This document shows positions 36,172 through 44,822 of a stretch of 64,000 nucleotides of DNA, one piece after another. The DNA is taken from contig CAMNHV010000004.1 in the NCBI GenBank assembly GCA_946539855.1, forward strand, positions 33,921 through 97,920, in the 5' to 3' direction. Below the pieces are notes generated by a model. The model had not been told where the DNA came from, ran no database searches, and worked only from the letters and a program-made list of their open reading frames with translations. The first letter of the stretch is position 1. Each line of letters begins with the position of its first letter. Both the position numbers and the translations under genes were made by a program. This DNA comes from CAG-791 sp002449595 (GTDB lineage: Bacteria; Bacillota; Clostridia; Lachnospirales; Lachnospiraceae).

Positions 36172-36342
36172 ATGGCACGTGTTATTGGTGATGATTGCAT
36201 CAGCTGCGGCGGCTGCGCTGCACAGTGCCCGGTAGAAGCGATTTCTCTGGGTGACGCTCATTATCAGATCGATCCTGACACCTGCATCGACTGCGGTGCA
36301 TGCGAGGCTCAGTGCCCTGTGGGCGCGATCTCCGAGGCGTGA
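36172..36342 (+). CDS. 2[4Fe-4S] ferredoxin
   Basis: 56-residue clostridial-type ferredoxin with two CxxCxxCxxxC(P) motifs: CISCGGCAAQCPVEAI and CIDCGACEAQCPVGAI. The start is ATG at 36172 after AAAGGAGG; an upstream in-frame ATG at 36130 lacks a site. It is the obvious electron acceptor for the adjacent pyruvate oxidoreductase. The 159-bp gap between them contains two hairpin-forming stretches (including ACCTGCC/GGCAGGT at 36082-36097) and a TATAGT box, so a separate ferredoxin transcript is possible. Confidence 0.95.
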   Translation: MARVIGDDCISCGGCAAQCPVEAISLGDAHYQIDPDTCIDCGACEAQCPVGAISEA

Positions 36343-36397
36343 TCGACTAATCTGAAACAATAATATCGTACGGCAACGCACGATACGAAATGGGCAA

Positions 36398-36431
36398 AAG
36401 AACCCCGTCCGGGAAACCGGACGGGGTTCTT
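36398..36431. terminator. Bidirectional terminator between ferredoxin and ACT genes
   Basis: AAGAACCCCGTCCGG and CCGGACGGGGTTCTT form a perfect 15-bp stem with a GAAA loop. T-rich tails occur on both strands (TTCTTCTT on plus, TTCTTTTG on minus), serving two convergent units. Confidence 0.9.
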
Positions 36432-36470
36432 CTTCGTAAGCGTTTATGAACTTGTCGGCATGGCTTATTC

Positions 36471-36908
36471 TTACCGGAACAGCTCCTGCATCTCCTCCTG
36501 CGAGACGGTGTGGATGCCGGACTCCGAGAGGACGCGGATCGCCTCGTCGTTGTCCGCGACGCGGAAGACGACGAACGCGCTGTTTGCCTTCTTGGCGAGG
36601 AACGCGTACATGTATTCCAGGTTGATCTTCTTCTCGCCGAGCACGTTCAGGATGCCCACGAGTGCGCCGGGCTTATCCTCGATCTCGACCGCGAGAACTT
36701 TGGTCATGGAGCTGACGTAACCTTCCTCCTTGAGCACCTGGCTGGCCCGCAGCGGATCGTCGACGATCACGCGGACGATGCCGAAGTCCTCGCTCTCCGC
36801 GAGAGAGAGGGCGCGCAGATCGATGTTGTGCGCCTCCAGAAGCTGCGTGAATTCGTGCAGGGCGCCGGGACGGTTTTCAAGGAATACTGAGATCTGACGG
36901 ACTGTCAT
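36471..36908 (-). CDS. Tandem ACT-domain protein
   Basis: 145 residues made of two ACT domains (VRQISVFLENRPGALHEFTQ and TKVLAVEIEDKPGALVGILN), each with the ligand-binding Gly-Ala-Leu turn. Such proteins bind amino acids, but this one has no catalytic domain. It follows paaK by 15 bp with an AGGAGG site. ACT proteins next to paaK-type ligases are common in anaerobes, and a regulatory role in aromatic amino acid catabolism is plausible but inferred. Confidence 0.88.
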   Translation of the reverse strand: MTVRQISVFLENRPGALHEFTQLLEAHNIDLRALSLAESEDFGIVRVIVDDPLRASQVLKEEGYVSSMTKVLAVEIEDKPGALVGILNVLGEKKINLEYMYAFLAKKANSAFVVFRVADNDEAIRVLSESGIHTVSQEEMQELFR

Positions 36909-36923
36909 CTTATGCCTCCTCTC

Positions 36924-38228
36924 TTAGACGTAAAGATTTCTCTTGTCGATGACGCGCTTTGCCTTGCCCTCGCTCCGCTCGATCGACCTGGGTGCGACGA
37001 GCTTCACTTCGCAGAAGATGCCGAGCATCGCCTTGAGGGCGGAGACCAGTTCCTTTTCCTTCGCGGAGACGGCGGACAGGGAGTCCGAGAACATCTCCGG
37101 CGTCATTTCGACCTGGACCTCGATCCGGTCGCTGTTGTTCTCTCTCGTCACCACGATCTGGTAGTTGGCCGGGTAGCCCTCGTTCAGGAGCACGGTCTCG
37201 ATCTGGGACGGGAATACGTTGACGCCCTTGACGATGAGCATGTCGTCGCTGCGTCCCATCGGCTTTCTCATGCGGACGCTCGTCCGGCCGCAGGCGCAGG
37301 GCTCGTGGTTTAAGATCGTGATGTCTTTCGTGCGGTAGCGGATCAGCGGGAACGCTTCTTTCGTGATGCTCGTGAAGACGAGTTCTCCCTTCTCGCCGTC
37401 CGGAAGCACTTCTCCGGTGCGGGGATCGATGATCTCGGCGATGAAGTTGTCCTCGTTGATGTGCATGCCCTTCTGCTCGGAGCACTCGTAGGCGACGCCG
37501 GGGCCGGAGATCTCCGTCAGGCCATAGATGTCGTAAGCCTTGATGCCGAGCTTCTCCTCGATATCGTGACGCATCTCCTCGGTCCACGCTTCTGCGCCGA
37601 AAATGCCTGCCTTCAGTTTGATCTTGTTCCTGAGCCCTCTCTCGAGGATCGTCTCCGCGAGATATGCCGCATAAGATGGCGTGCAGCACAGCACGGTGGC
37701 GCCGAGATCCGTCATGAACTGGATCTGCCGGTCCGTGTTGCCGGAGGACATGGGAAGCGTGAGGGAACCGAGCTTATGAGATCCGCCGTGGAGGCCGGGG
37801 CCGCCCGTGAAGAGGCCGTAACCGTAGCAGACCTGCACCACGTCGCTCTTCGTCGCACCCGCCGCCGCAAGTGCACGTGCACAGCAGTTCTCCCACATGT
37901 CGACGTCATTCTGCGTATAGAACGCGACGACGCGCCGTCCGGTCGTGCCGCTCGTGGAATGAATGCGGACGCAGTCTTCCAGCGGTCTCGCCATCAGCCC
38001 GTAGGGATAGGCCTCCCGCAGGTCGTCCTTCGTCAGGAAAGGAAGCAGGTGAAGGTCTTCCAGTCCGTGAATGTGCTCCGGCTTCACGCCGGCTTCGTCC
38101 ATCTTCTTCCGATAGTACGGCACATTCTGATAGACGCGCTCCACGGTCTGCACCAGAAGCTCGCTCTGCCGTGCGCGCAGGTCCTCCCGTGACGCGCACT
38201 CCCACTTTGGATCAAAATAGTTTCCCAT
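36924..38228 (-). CDS. paaK: Phenylacetate-CoA ligase family (AMP-forming aryl-CoA ligase)
   Basis: Adenylate-forming enzyme of 434 residues. It has the ATP loop IHSTSGTTGRRVVAFYTQND near residue 95, DIYGLTEISGPG, and the C-terminal domain with GRSDDMLIVKGVNVFPSQIE. PaaK activates arylacetates with CoA; run in reverse with indolepyruvate oxidoreductase products it could conserve ATP. The IorAB genes are 9 kb away. The ATG follows TGGAGGA, 39 bp after dnaB. Confidence 0.93.
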   Translation of the reverse strand: MGNYFDPKWECASREDLRARQSELLVQTVERVYQNVPYYRKKMDEAGVKPEHIHGLEDLHLLPFLTKDDLREAYPYGLMARPLEDCVRIHSTSGTTGRRVVAFYTQNDVDMWENCCARALAAAGATKSDVVQVCYGYGLFTGGPGLHGGSHKLGSLTLPMSSGNTDRQIQFMTDLGATVLCCTPSYAAYLAETILERGLRNKIKLKAGIFGAEAWTEEMRHDIEEKLGIKAYDIYGLTEISGPGVAYECSEQKGMHINEDNFIAEIIDPRTGEVLPDGEKGELVFTSITKEAFPLIRYRTKDITILNHEPCACGRTSVRMRKPMGRSDDMLIVKGVNVFPSQIETVLLNEGYPANYQIVVTRENNSDRIEVQVEMTPEMFSDSLSAVSAKEKELVSALKAMLGIFCEVKLVAPRSIERSEGKAKRVIDKRNLYV

Positions 38229-38267
38229 TGGTCTGTCCTCCAGATGTATTTGAATTTTCGGGTACCC

Positions 38268-39635
38268 TTACTCAGGCGCGCCGCCGCGGTTCCCGAATGA
38301 GGAAGAGGCGACGCTTGCGAATTTGGTCAGCTGCGGCAGCCATCTGAGCTCTACCGTGCCGATCGGGCCGTTTCTCTGTTTCGCCACGATGACTTCCGCG
38401 ATGCCCTTTTTCTCGGAGTCTTCGTGATAATAATCATCCCTGTAGATGAACATGACGAGGTCGGCGTCCTGCTCGATCGCGCCGGACTCTCTGAGGTCCG
38501 ACAGCATCGGGCGGTGGTTCGGCCGCTGCTCCACGGCTCTCGAGAGCTGGGACAGGGCGATGATCGGGACGTTCAGCTCTCTGGCGAGGCTCTTTAAGGA
38601 CCGGGAGATATCGGAGATCTCCTGCTGCCTGGAGTCGCTTCCGCGCGCGCTGCCGCTCATCAGCTGCAGGTAGTCGATCATGACGAGGTCGAGTCCCTTC
38701 TCCATCTTGAACTTCCTGCATTTGCTCCGCACTTCGGGCACGCTGATCGCCGGCGTGTCGTCGATGATCAGGTTGCTCTCGCCGATCGCGCTGGCGCTCT
38801 CCATGAGGTCCGACCACTCCTGGTCTGTCAGGTCGCCGGTGCGGATCTTCTGCGCGTCCACGTGCGATTCCATGGCGAACAGACGGTTCATCAGCTGTTC
38901 CTTCGACATTTCGAGCGAAAAGATCGCCACGGTCCCCTTGCTCCGCATCGTCACGTATTCCGCGATATTCAGCGCGAGGGCCGTCTTGCCCATCGAAGGG
39001 CGCGCCGCGATCAGGATCAGGTCCGCGGGCTGCAGGCCCGCCGTCCGGCTGTCGAGGTCTTGGAAGCCGGTCGCGACGCCCGTGACGCTGCCTTTGGTCC
39101 GCGCCGCGAGCTCGATCTTCGCCATCGCGTCGATGACGATCCGGCTGACCGGGACGAAGTCACTGCTTCCCCGTTTCTGCGAGATCTCGAAAATGCTTTT
39201 CTCCGCGCGATCCAGGATCGTCTCGAGGCTGTCCTTTTCCGTGTAGCAGTCCGTACCGATTCCCTCCGCGGCGCGGATCATCCGGCGCAGCGTGGATTTC
39301 TGCGCGACGATATCCGCGTAGGCGCGCACGTTCGCAGAGGTCGGCACCGTCGCGATGAGCGTTCCGATCATCTCCGCGCTGTAGGTCTCCGGCGGGAGGT
39401 TCTTCTCCTTCAGCCGCGTCTGCAGCGTCACCGGGTCCACCGGGACATGCTTCGCGTACAGCTCCGTGATCGCCTCAAAGATGACGCCGTACTGGCGGGA
39501 GTAGAAATCCTCCGCCGAGACGTACTCCGTCGCGATCTCGATGGCCTCCTGGTCCAGGATCATCGAGCCGATCACGGACTGCTCCGCCTCCAGCGAGTGC
39601 GGCATGATTCTTGTGATTGTCTGTTCCTCGGGCAT
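38268..39635 (-). CDS. dnaB: Replicative DNA helicase
   Basis: RecA-fold hexameric helicase of 455 residues (called dnaC in Bacillus). The N-terminal domain begins MPHSLEAEQSVIGSMI. Walker A is ARPSMGKTALALNIAEY near residue 210, and the VMIDYLQLM and ALSQLSRAVEQR motifs follow. No intein is visible and the length is standard. It follows rplI by 13 bp in the conserved gdpP-rplI-dnaB order. Confidence 0.98.
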   Translation of the reverse strand: MPEEQTITRIMPHSLEAEQSVIGSMILDQEAIEIATEYVSAEDFYSRQYGVIFEAITELYAKHVPVDPVTLQTRLKEKNLPPETYSAEMIGTLIATVPTSANVRAYADIVAQKSTLRRMIRAAEGIGTDCYTEKDSLETILDRAEKSIFEISQKRGSSDFVPVSRIVIDAMAKIELAARTKGSVTGVATGFQDLDSRTAGLQPADLILIAARPSMGKTALALNIAEYVTMRSKGTVAIFSLEMSKEQLMNRLFAMESHVDAQKIRTGDLTDQEWSDLMESASAIGESNLIIDDTPAISVPEVRSKCRKFKMEKGLDLVMIDYLQLMSGSARGSDSRQQEISDISRSLKSLARELNVPIIALSQLSRAVEQRPNHRPMLSDLRESGAIEQDADLVMFIYRDDYYHEDSEKKGIAEVIVAKQRNGPIGTVELRWLPQLTKFASVASSSFGNRGGAPE

Positions 39636-39648
39636 GGCCGTGCGATCC

Positions 39649-40095
39649 TTACTTTTCCTTGACGACGACGTAGAGACGTCCGGTCACCTGCGTGTGCAGG
39701 CGGATCGGCACTTCATGCGTGCCGAAGGAGCGGATCGGCTCTTCCATCTGGATCTTCTTCTTGTCGAGCTCCAGGCCGTGCTGCGTCTTCGCCGCCTCCG
39801 CGATCTCCTTCGCGGAGATGGAGCCGAATACGCGGTCGCCCTCGCCCTTCTTCATCGCGACGATGATCTGCTTCTGCTCCAGAACCGCCGCCAGCTCTTT
39901 CGCCTGCTCCAGCTTCTCCTGCGCCTCTTTCTCCTCGCGCTTCTTCTGCTGCTTCAGGGTGTTCTGGTTCTGCGCGTTCGCTTCCACGCCGAGCTTCTTC
40001 GGCAGGACGAAGTTCCTCGCGTAGCCGTCGCTGACGTTCACGATCTCGCCCTTTTTCCCAAGTGATTTAACGTCTTCCAGAAGAATGACCTTCAT
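39649..40095 (-). CDS. rplI: 50S ribosomal protein L9
   Basis: 148 residues; the N-terminal domain has MKVILLEDVKSLGKKGEIVN and VSDGYARNFVLPKKLGVEA, then a long connecting helix (QQKKREEKEAQEKLEQAKEL) and the C-domain ending in VTGRLYVVVKEK. The ATG follows GGAGG. It lies between gdpP (33 bp gap) and dnaB. Confidence 0.98.
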   Translation of the reverse strand: MKVILLEDVKSLGKKGEIVNVSDGYARNFVLPKKLGVEANAQNQNTLKQQKKREEKEAQEKLEQAKELAAVLEQKQIIVAMKKGEGDRVFGSISAKEIAEAAKTQHGLELDKKKIQMEEPIRSFGTHEVPIRLHTQVTGRLYVVVKEK

Positions 40096-40128
40096 AACAA
40101 ATCCTCCTACTAATTATGAGAAAAGCGT

Positions 40129-42165
40129 TTATAGCTCGCCCTCTTCTATCATCTGATCCAGTGTGTGCTTGAGAACGCCGATCGCCTCCGGGATCGTCAT
40201 CTCCTCCATCTGGCAGCCGGCGATGTTCATGTGGCCGCCGCCGCCCATCCGTTCCATGATGACCTGGACGTTGACTTCGTCGATGGATCTCGCACTGACG
40301 AAGATCTGGCCCGCGTACTCCGTCAGCACGAAGCTGGCCCTTACGCCGATGATATTCAGCAGTTCGTTGGCCGCCTGCGCGCCGATGACGGTCGGGCTCT
40401 GCACGTCCGCGCCGCTGCACACGGAGATCGCGTAAGCGCCGCGGTAGATCTCCGCCTGGGAGACCGCGTCGGCCTTCGCCTTGTACTCCGCGGCATCCTC
40501 GCGGAAGAGCTTGCGAACCCGCGTGACGTCGGCGCCGTTCCTGCGAAGGAACGCAGCCGCCTCAAACGTGCGCACGCCGGTCTTGCTGACAAAGTTGTTG
40601 GTATCGATCACGATGCCCGCGTACATGGCGTCCGCTTCCTCGGTCCGGATGCGGATGTTCAGGTCAATGTACTGCAGGATCTCCGAGACCATCTCGCACG
40701 CGGAGGAGGCGTATGCCTCGATGTAAGAGAGCGTCGCGTCCTCGATCGTCTCCGTGCCCTGTCTGTGGTGGTCCAGGACGACGACGGATTTGCACAGGCG
40801 CAGCAGCTCCGGGCACTCCGTGATGCTGGGACGGTTGACGTCCACGACGACGAGCGCCGCGTTATCTCCGACCCGCTCCGTGGCCTGCGCGCTCGTCAGG
40901 ATCATGTCCGCCTCGTACTCCGGGTTGTCCTTGAACAGGGCCGCGATCGGCCGCAGGGACGTCGTCATCTCGTTGAGGACGATGTGCGCCTCGCGGTTCA
41001 TCTCCTTCGCGATGCGGTAGATGCCGACTGCGGAACCGAAGGAGTCGATGTCTCCGAGCCGGTGGCCCATGATGAAGACCTGCTCCCTGGTCGCGAGGAT
41101 CTCCTTGAGCGCCTGCGCCTTGACGCGGGCGCGCACGCGCGTGTTCTTCTCGATCTGCTGCGACTTGCCGCCGTAGTACGCCGTGTTGTCCGGCGTCCGG
41201 ACGACCGCCTGGTCGCCGCCGCGGCCGAGCGCCATGTCGATCGCGTTCTTCGCGAACTCGTAGTTCTGCGTGTAGCTCAGGCCGTCCAGACCGATGCCGA
41301 TACTCAGCGTGATCGCCATCTCGTTGCCGATGTTGACGGTCTTGACGTCCGAGAGGAGGTCAAAGTGGTTCTCCTCCAGCAGCATGAGCGCCTGCTTGCG
41401 CAGGATGATCAGGTACTTGTCCTTTTCGATCTTGCTGCAGATGCCGTCGACCGCGGCGATGTACTTGTTGACCTTCCGGTCGATCAGGGCGATGAGGAGC
41501 GAGCGGCGGACGTCCTCGACGGACTCCAGCGCCTCCTCGTAGTTGTCCAGATAGATGAAGCCGAGCACCAGGCTCTGGTTGTCGACCTCGCGGATCGCGA
41601 GCTTGACCGCCGTCTCATCGAACAGGTAGAGCGCGATGAGCGCGCTCGACAGGTCGGCCATGCTGCCGTCGGCGATCGCCTCCAGCTCGACGCGCTTCAT
41701 GAGGACGGAGTAGTTGCTGTCCTCGAAGTCGATCTCGAGCCGGATCTCGGTCTCATCCTCCGTCGGGAGCACGCTCCTTGTCAGTGACGGGAAGATGGAC
41801 GTGATGCTCTTGTTGTAGCCCTTTTCCTTATGGATCACCTTCTCGAACGCGGCGTTCGTCCAGATGATCTTCCCGTCCTCATCCAGGATCGCGTATGGGA
41901 GGTCCAGCTCCCGGAGCAGCCCTTTCTGGATCTGGCCGTATTCCGTCGCAAAGCTGACCATCTCGTTCATGAGGATGGTCCGGTTGTTGAAATACAGCAT
42001 CAGGACGAAGATGAAGTAGATGATGAGGGCTCCCGTCAGGACGATGCCGGAGGGCCAGTTGACAAAATAGATCAGGATGTTCGCCAGTACCAGGACCAGG
42101 CCGAGGTAGATCGGCGCATTGAAGTATCTGGAGAGCCTGCCTTTCAAATTGACGCGTCTTCTCAT
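40129..42165 (-). CDS. gdpP: Cyclic-di-AMP phosphodiesterase GdpP
   Basis: 678 residues. Two N-terminal transmembrane helices (about 18-36 and 38-60) are followed by a PAS-like region (LPYAILDEDGKIIWTNAAFE), a degenerate GGDEF domain, and a DHH-DHHA1 phosphodiesterase. Metal-site motifs are intact: GHRLGDIDSFGSAVG, VVVDVN, VVLDHHRQG, and GGGGHMNIAG in DHHA1. It hydrolyses c-di-AMP, a signal controlling osmolyte and wall homeostasis in Firmicutes. It leads the operon with rplI and dnaB and has an extended -10 promoter. Confidence 0.95.
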   Translation of the reverse strand: MRRRVNLKGRLSRYFNAPIYLGLVLVLANILIYFVNWPSGIVLTGALIIYFIFVLMLYFNNRTILMNEMVSFATEYGQIQKGLLRELDLPYAILDEDGKIIWTNAAFEKVIHKEKGYNKSITSIFPSLTRSVLPTEDETEIRLEIDFEDSNYSVLMKRVELEAIADGSMADLSSALIALYLFDETAVKLAIREVDNQSLVLGFIYLDNYEEALESVEDVRRSLLIALIDRKVNKYIAAVDGICSKIEKDKYLIILRKQALMLLEENHFDLLSDVKTVNIGNEMAITLSIGIGLDGLSYTQNYEFAKNAIDMALGRGGDQAVVRTPDNTAYYGGKSQQIEKNTRVRARVKAQALKEILATREQVFIMGHRLGDIDSFGSAVGIYRIAKEMNREAHIVLNEMTTSLRPIAALFKDNPEYEADMILTSAQATERVGDNAALVVVDVNRPSITECPELLRLCKSVVVLDHHRQGTETIEDATLSYIEAYASSACEMVSEILQYIDLNIRIRTEEADAMYAGIVIDTNNFVSKTGVRTFEAAAFLRRNGADVTRVRKLFREDAAEYKAKADAVSQAEIYRGAYAISVCSGADVQSPTVIGAQAANELLNIIGVRASFVLTEYAGQIFVSARSIDEVNVQVIMERMGGGGHMNIAGCQMEEMTIPEAIGVLKHTLDQMIEEGEL

Positions 42166-42207
42166 GGTGAAACCTCATGGCTCCGCTCGCGCGGGCATTC
42201 TCCGTGT

Positions 42208-42216
42208 ATTATACCA
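42208..42216 (-). promoter_or_regulatory. Extended -10 promoter of gdpP
   Basis: On the minus strand TGGTATAAT (perfect -10 with TGn) lies about 43 bp upstream of the gdpP ATG, identical over 12 bases (TTATGGTATAAT) to the upp promoter. Confidence 0.65.
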
Positions 42217-42236
42217 TAATCTTGAGACGTGCAGGA

Positions 42237-42390
42237 TTACGGTCTCGAAACCCCGACGAATGCTTGCATTCAGGAGGGGTTTTGAGGGCGTAAGACTATA
42301 GGGCGAATGCCCTGGGTCCGCAAAAAGCGAAGCGTTTGCGGACCGCACGCCTCAATTGAGACGCATTTGCGCCCCTCTCCCTATCGTCTT
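42237..42390. repeat. Multi-hairpin intergenic element C between divergent promoters
   Basis: Hairpin 1 (42237-42293) has four paired blocks: TTACG/CGTAA, CTC/GAG, AAACCCC/GGGGTTT and GAATGC/GCATTC. Then come GGGC/GCCC (42301-42312), a perfect 10-bp stem GGTCCGCAAA/TTTGCGGACC (42315-42344) and the palindrome CTCAATTGAG (42351-42360). AAGACTATAGGG (42292-42303) can pair with CCCTATCGTCTT (42379-42390), with one mismatch, to enclose the rest. The last arm ends exactly at the MATE -10 box. It lies upstream of both predicted start sites, so it belongs to neither mRNA leader. Confidence 0.6.
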
Positions 42391-42395
42391 ATAAT
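42367..42395 (+). promoter_or_regulatory. Promoter of the MATE gene
   Basis: TTGCGC (42367-42372), a 17-bp spacer and a perfect TATAAT (42390-42395). Transcription from about 42402 includes AAGAGGAA and the ATG at 42434, and excludes a TTG start at 42401. Confidence 0.7.
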
Positions 42396-42433
42396 TACCC
42401 TTGGCTAATATTTCAAGAGGAATCCCATTTTTA

Positions 42434-43804
42434 ATGAAGCAAGGCATCGACTTCGGAAGCGAAAAGATCTTCCGCAACATATTAAAAACCGCATTTCCCA
42501 TGCTGGTCGCCCAGGTCCTGAACCTGCTCTACAGCATCGTGGACCGCATCTACATCGGGCGCATTCCCGGCGAGGGCACGGCAGCCCTGGCCGGCATTGG
42601 CCTCGCATTCCCGCTGATCATCATCATTACGGCGTTCACGAACCTGTACGGCAGCGGCGGCGCGCCGCTCTTCTCCATGGAGCGCGGGCGCGAAAACGAG
42701 CGCAAAGCCGCCGAGATCCTGAATACGTCCTACCGCCTCGAAGTCCTGACGGGCGTCGTCCTCATGATCGCGGGGCAGATCTTCGCGCGCCCGCTCCTCG
42801 TCCTGTTCGGCGCGGACGAGCCCTCGCTCGTCTACTCCATCCCGTATCTCAGGATCTACCTCCTCGGCACGGTCTTCTCCATGATCGCGACGGGCATGAA
42901 TCCTTACGTCAACGCGGAGGGCTTCCCGGGCTTCGGCATGATCTCGGTCGTGATCGGCGCCGTCGCCAACATCCTCCTGGATCCGGTCTTCATCTTCGTG
43001 TTCGGCATGGGCGTCCGCGGCGCCGCTCTGGCGACGATCCTGTCGCAGTTCCTCTCGATGCTGTTCGTGCTGTGGTTCTTCCGGAAGAAGTCCGTCTATC
43101 CGGCCACGCTCCGCCCCATAAAAGGAGAAAAGTATCTCCCGCACGCCATGAATATCATCAGCCTCGGGACCGCCTCGTTCATCATGCAGTTCACGAACTC
43201 CCTGGTCTCCATCTTCTGCAACAACATGCTGATGAAGTACGGCGGCGCGCTCTACGTCTCCGTCATGACGATCATCTCCTCCGTGCGCCAGATCCTCGAC
43301 ACGCCGGTGCACGCGATCACCGAGGGGACCTCGCCCATCCTGAGCTACAACTACGGCGCAAAGAAGAATTCCAACGTGCGGCGCGCCATCTTTATCATGA
43401 CCGCGTTCTGCTTCGCCTACACGCTCATCGTCTGGATCCTGATCCTCGCGTCTCCGGAGTCCTTCGTCGCAATCTTCAGCCCGGATCCCTCCCTGCAGAA
43501 GGATGCGGCGCCGGCACTGCACCTCTACTTCGCCGCCTTCATCTTCCAGACCTTCCAGTTCTCCGGCCAGTCGGTCTTCAAGTCGCTCGGCAAACGGAAC
43601 AAGGCGATCTTCTTCTCCCTGTTCCGCAAGGTCGTCATGGTCGTTCCGCTGACGCTCCTCCTGCCGCGCCTCTTCGGCCTCGGCGTAAACGGCGTCTTCC
43701 TCGCGGAGCCCATCTCAAACCTGATCGGCGGCCTGGCCTGCTACATCACGATGCTCCTCACGATCCTTCCCGAGCTGAAGCAGATGGAGAACGGGTCCAA
43801 ATAA
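42434..43804 (+). CDS. MATE family multidrug/Na+ antiporter-type efflux protein
   Basis: 456-residue integral membrane protein with about twelve hydrophobic helices in two MATE repeats. Typical segments are TAFPMLVAQVLNLLYSIVDRI, YVNAEGFPGFGMISVVIGAVANILLDPVFIF and GTSPILSYNYGAK. It probably exports cationic compounds; the substrate is unknown. The start is ATG 42434, based on AAGAGGAA 11 bp upstream and the promoter position. It is a single gene ending in a shared terminator. It is not of the Wzx polysaccharide flippase type as far as I can judge. Confidence 0.9.
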   Translation: MKQGIDFGSEKIFRNILKTAFPMLVAQVLNLLYSIVDRIYIGRIPGEGTAALAGIGLAFPLIIIITAFTNLYGSGGAPLFSMERGRENERKAAEILNTSYRLEVLTGVVLMIAGQIFARPLLVLFGADEPSLVYSIPYLRIYLLGTVFSMIATGMNPYVNAEGFPGFGMISVVIGAVANILLDPVFIFVFGMGVRGAALATILSQFLSMLFVLWFFRKKSVYPATLRPIKGEKYLPHAMNIISLGTASFIMQFTNSLVSIFCNNMLMKYGGALYVSVMTIISSVRQILDTPVHAITEGTSPILSYNYGAKKNSNVRRAIFIMTAFCFAYTLIVWILILASPESFVAIFSPDPSLQKDAAPALHLYFAAFIFQTFQFSGQSVFKSLGKRNKAIFFSLFRKVVMVVPLTLLLPRLFGLGVNGVFLAEPISNLIGGLACYITMLLTILPELKQMENGSK

Positions 43805-43848
43805 CAGCGTTCCTCCCGATTTCCAAACAGTTCATTACTGCACGAAAA

Positions 43849-43875
43849 AACTGCCACCCATGATGGATGGCAGTT
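43849..43875. terminator. Bidirectional terminator between MATE and rpsR
   Basis: AACTGCCA and TGGCAGTT form the outer stem with an inner CC/GG pairing. The minus-strand tail is TTTTTTCG, a canonical end for rpsF-ssb-rpsR. The plus tail is TCTTGTTTC. Confidence 0.85.
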
Positions 43876-43938
43876 CTTGTTTCATTTGGAACGGTTGTGA
43901 AACCGTCTCTGTCAACGGTCATGCGACCGTTTGCACGA

Positions 43939-44199
43939 TCAGCGCTCCGTGTAAGGAAGGATCGCCAGGTGGCGCGCCCTCTTGATCGCCGTCGTCAGCG
44001 CTCTCTGATGTGTTGCGCAAGTGCCGGTAATTCTGCCGGGCAGGATCTTGCCGCTCTCAGAGACGTACTTGCGGAGCTTCGCCGCATCCTTGTAGTCGAT
44101 CTTGTTATCTTTGCCGCAGAAAACACAGACCTTCTTTTTTCTGTGGAAGCCGCCTCTCTTCTTGAAAGGAGCATCTTCTCTGTTAAAAGCCATTTTCAA
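43939..44199 (-). CDS. rpsR: 30S ribosomal protein S18
   Basis: 86 residues with KKVCVFCGKDNKIDYKDAAK and the conserved ILPGRITGTCATHQRALTTA IKRAR core. The two Cys residues in VCVFC suggest the zinc-type (C+) variant is partly retained. Last gene of rpsF-ssb-rpsR, 29 bp after ssb with a GGAGG site. Confidence 0.98.
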   Translation of the reverse strand: MKMAFNREDAPFKKRGGFHRKKKVCVFCGKDNKIDYKDAAKLRKYVSESGKILPGRITGTCATHQRALTTAIKRARHLAILPYTER

Positions 44200-44228
44200 T
44201 CTCCTCCTGTGAAAACCGCACAGTCCGA

Positions 44229-44804
44229 TTACGTAAAGGGAAGTTCCTCGTCGATGCCTTCGGGAATGTTCATAAATCCGTCGATCGAGGCAGAATTCTG
44301 GCCCTGCGGTGCCTGCGGAGCCGGGGCAGACGGAGCTGCGCTCTGCTGTCCGTAAGAAGATCCGCCAAACTGTCCGCCGTTGTCGTAAGGGCTGCTGCCC
44401 CCGGCGGGTGCACCGTAATGATTCTGTCCGTAGGAAGCGCCGCCGTTCTGGTCGAAGCCGCCCTGAGAAGCATTCCTGCTCTCGGCGAACTCCTGGTCCT
44501 CCACGACGACTTCGGTCGTATAGACGCGAACGCCTTCTCTGTTCGTGTAGCTTCCGGTCTGGATCCTGCCCGAGACGCAGATCTTCGTGCCCTTCTTCAG
44601 GTACTTCTCCGCGAACTCGCCGGATCTGCCGAACGCGACACAGGAAATGAAGTCGGCTGTCTGCTCGTCTCCGTTATTCCCGCTGCGTCCTCTTCTTCTG
44701 TCGACCGCGAGCGTATAGCGCGCGATCGCCATCGCGTTCTCCCCCTGACTGTAACGAACGTCAGGATCTCTAGTCAAACGTCCCATCAGGACAACTCTGT
44801 TCAT
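44229..44804 (-). CDS. ssb: Single-stranded DNA-binding protein
   Basis: 191 residues: an OB-fold N-domain (MNRVVLMGRLTRDPDVRYSQ, FGRSGEFAEKYLKKGTKICV), a Gly/Ser/Gln/Ala-rich linker and the protein-docking tail GIDEELPFT at the end. It coats single-stranded DNA in replication and repair. It sits between rpsF and rpsR, the classical Firmicute arrangement that ties ssb expression to the S6 promoter. Confidence 0.97.
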   Translation of the reverse strand: MNRVVLMGRLTRDPDVRYSQGENAMAIARYTLAVDRRRGRSGNNGDEQTADFISCVAFGRSGEFAEKYLKKGTKICVSGRIQTGSYTNREGVRVYTTEVVVEDQEFAESRNASQGGFDQNGGASYGQNHYGAPAGGSSPYDNGGQFGGSSYGQQSAAPSAPAPQAPQGQNSASIDGFMNIPEGIDEELPFT

Positions 44805-44822
44805 ATTGACCTCTGCTTTCCG

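Noticed and set aside
42401..42433. TTG start at 42401 for the MATE gene
   Set aside because: It coincides with the predicted transcription start from the TATAAT at 42390-42395 and would put the ribosome site inside the coding region.
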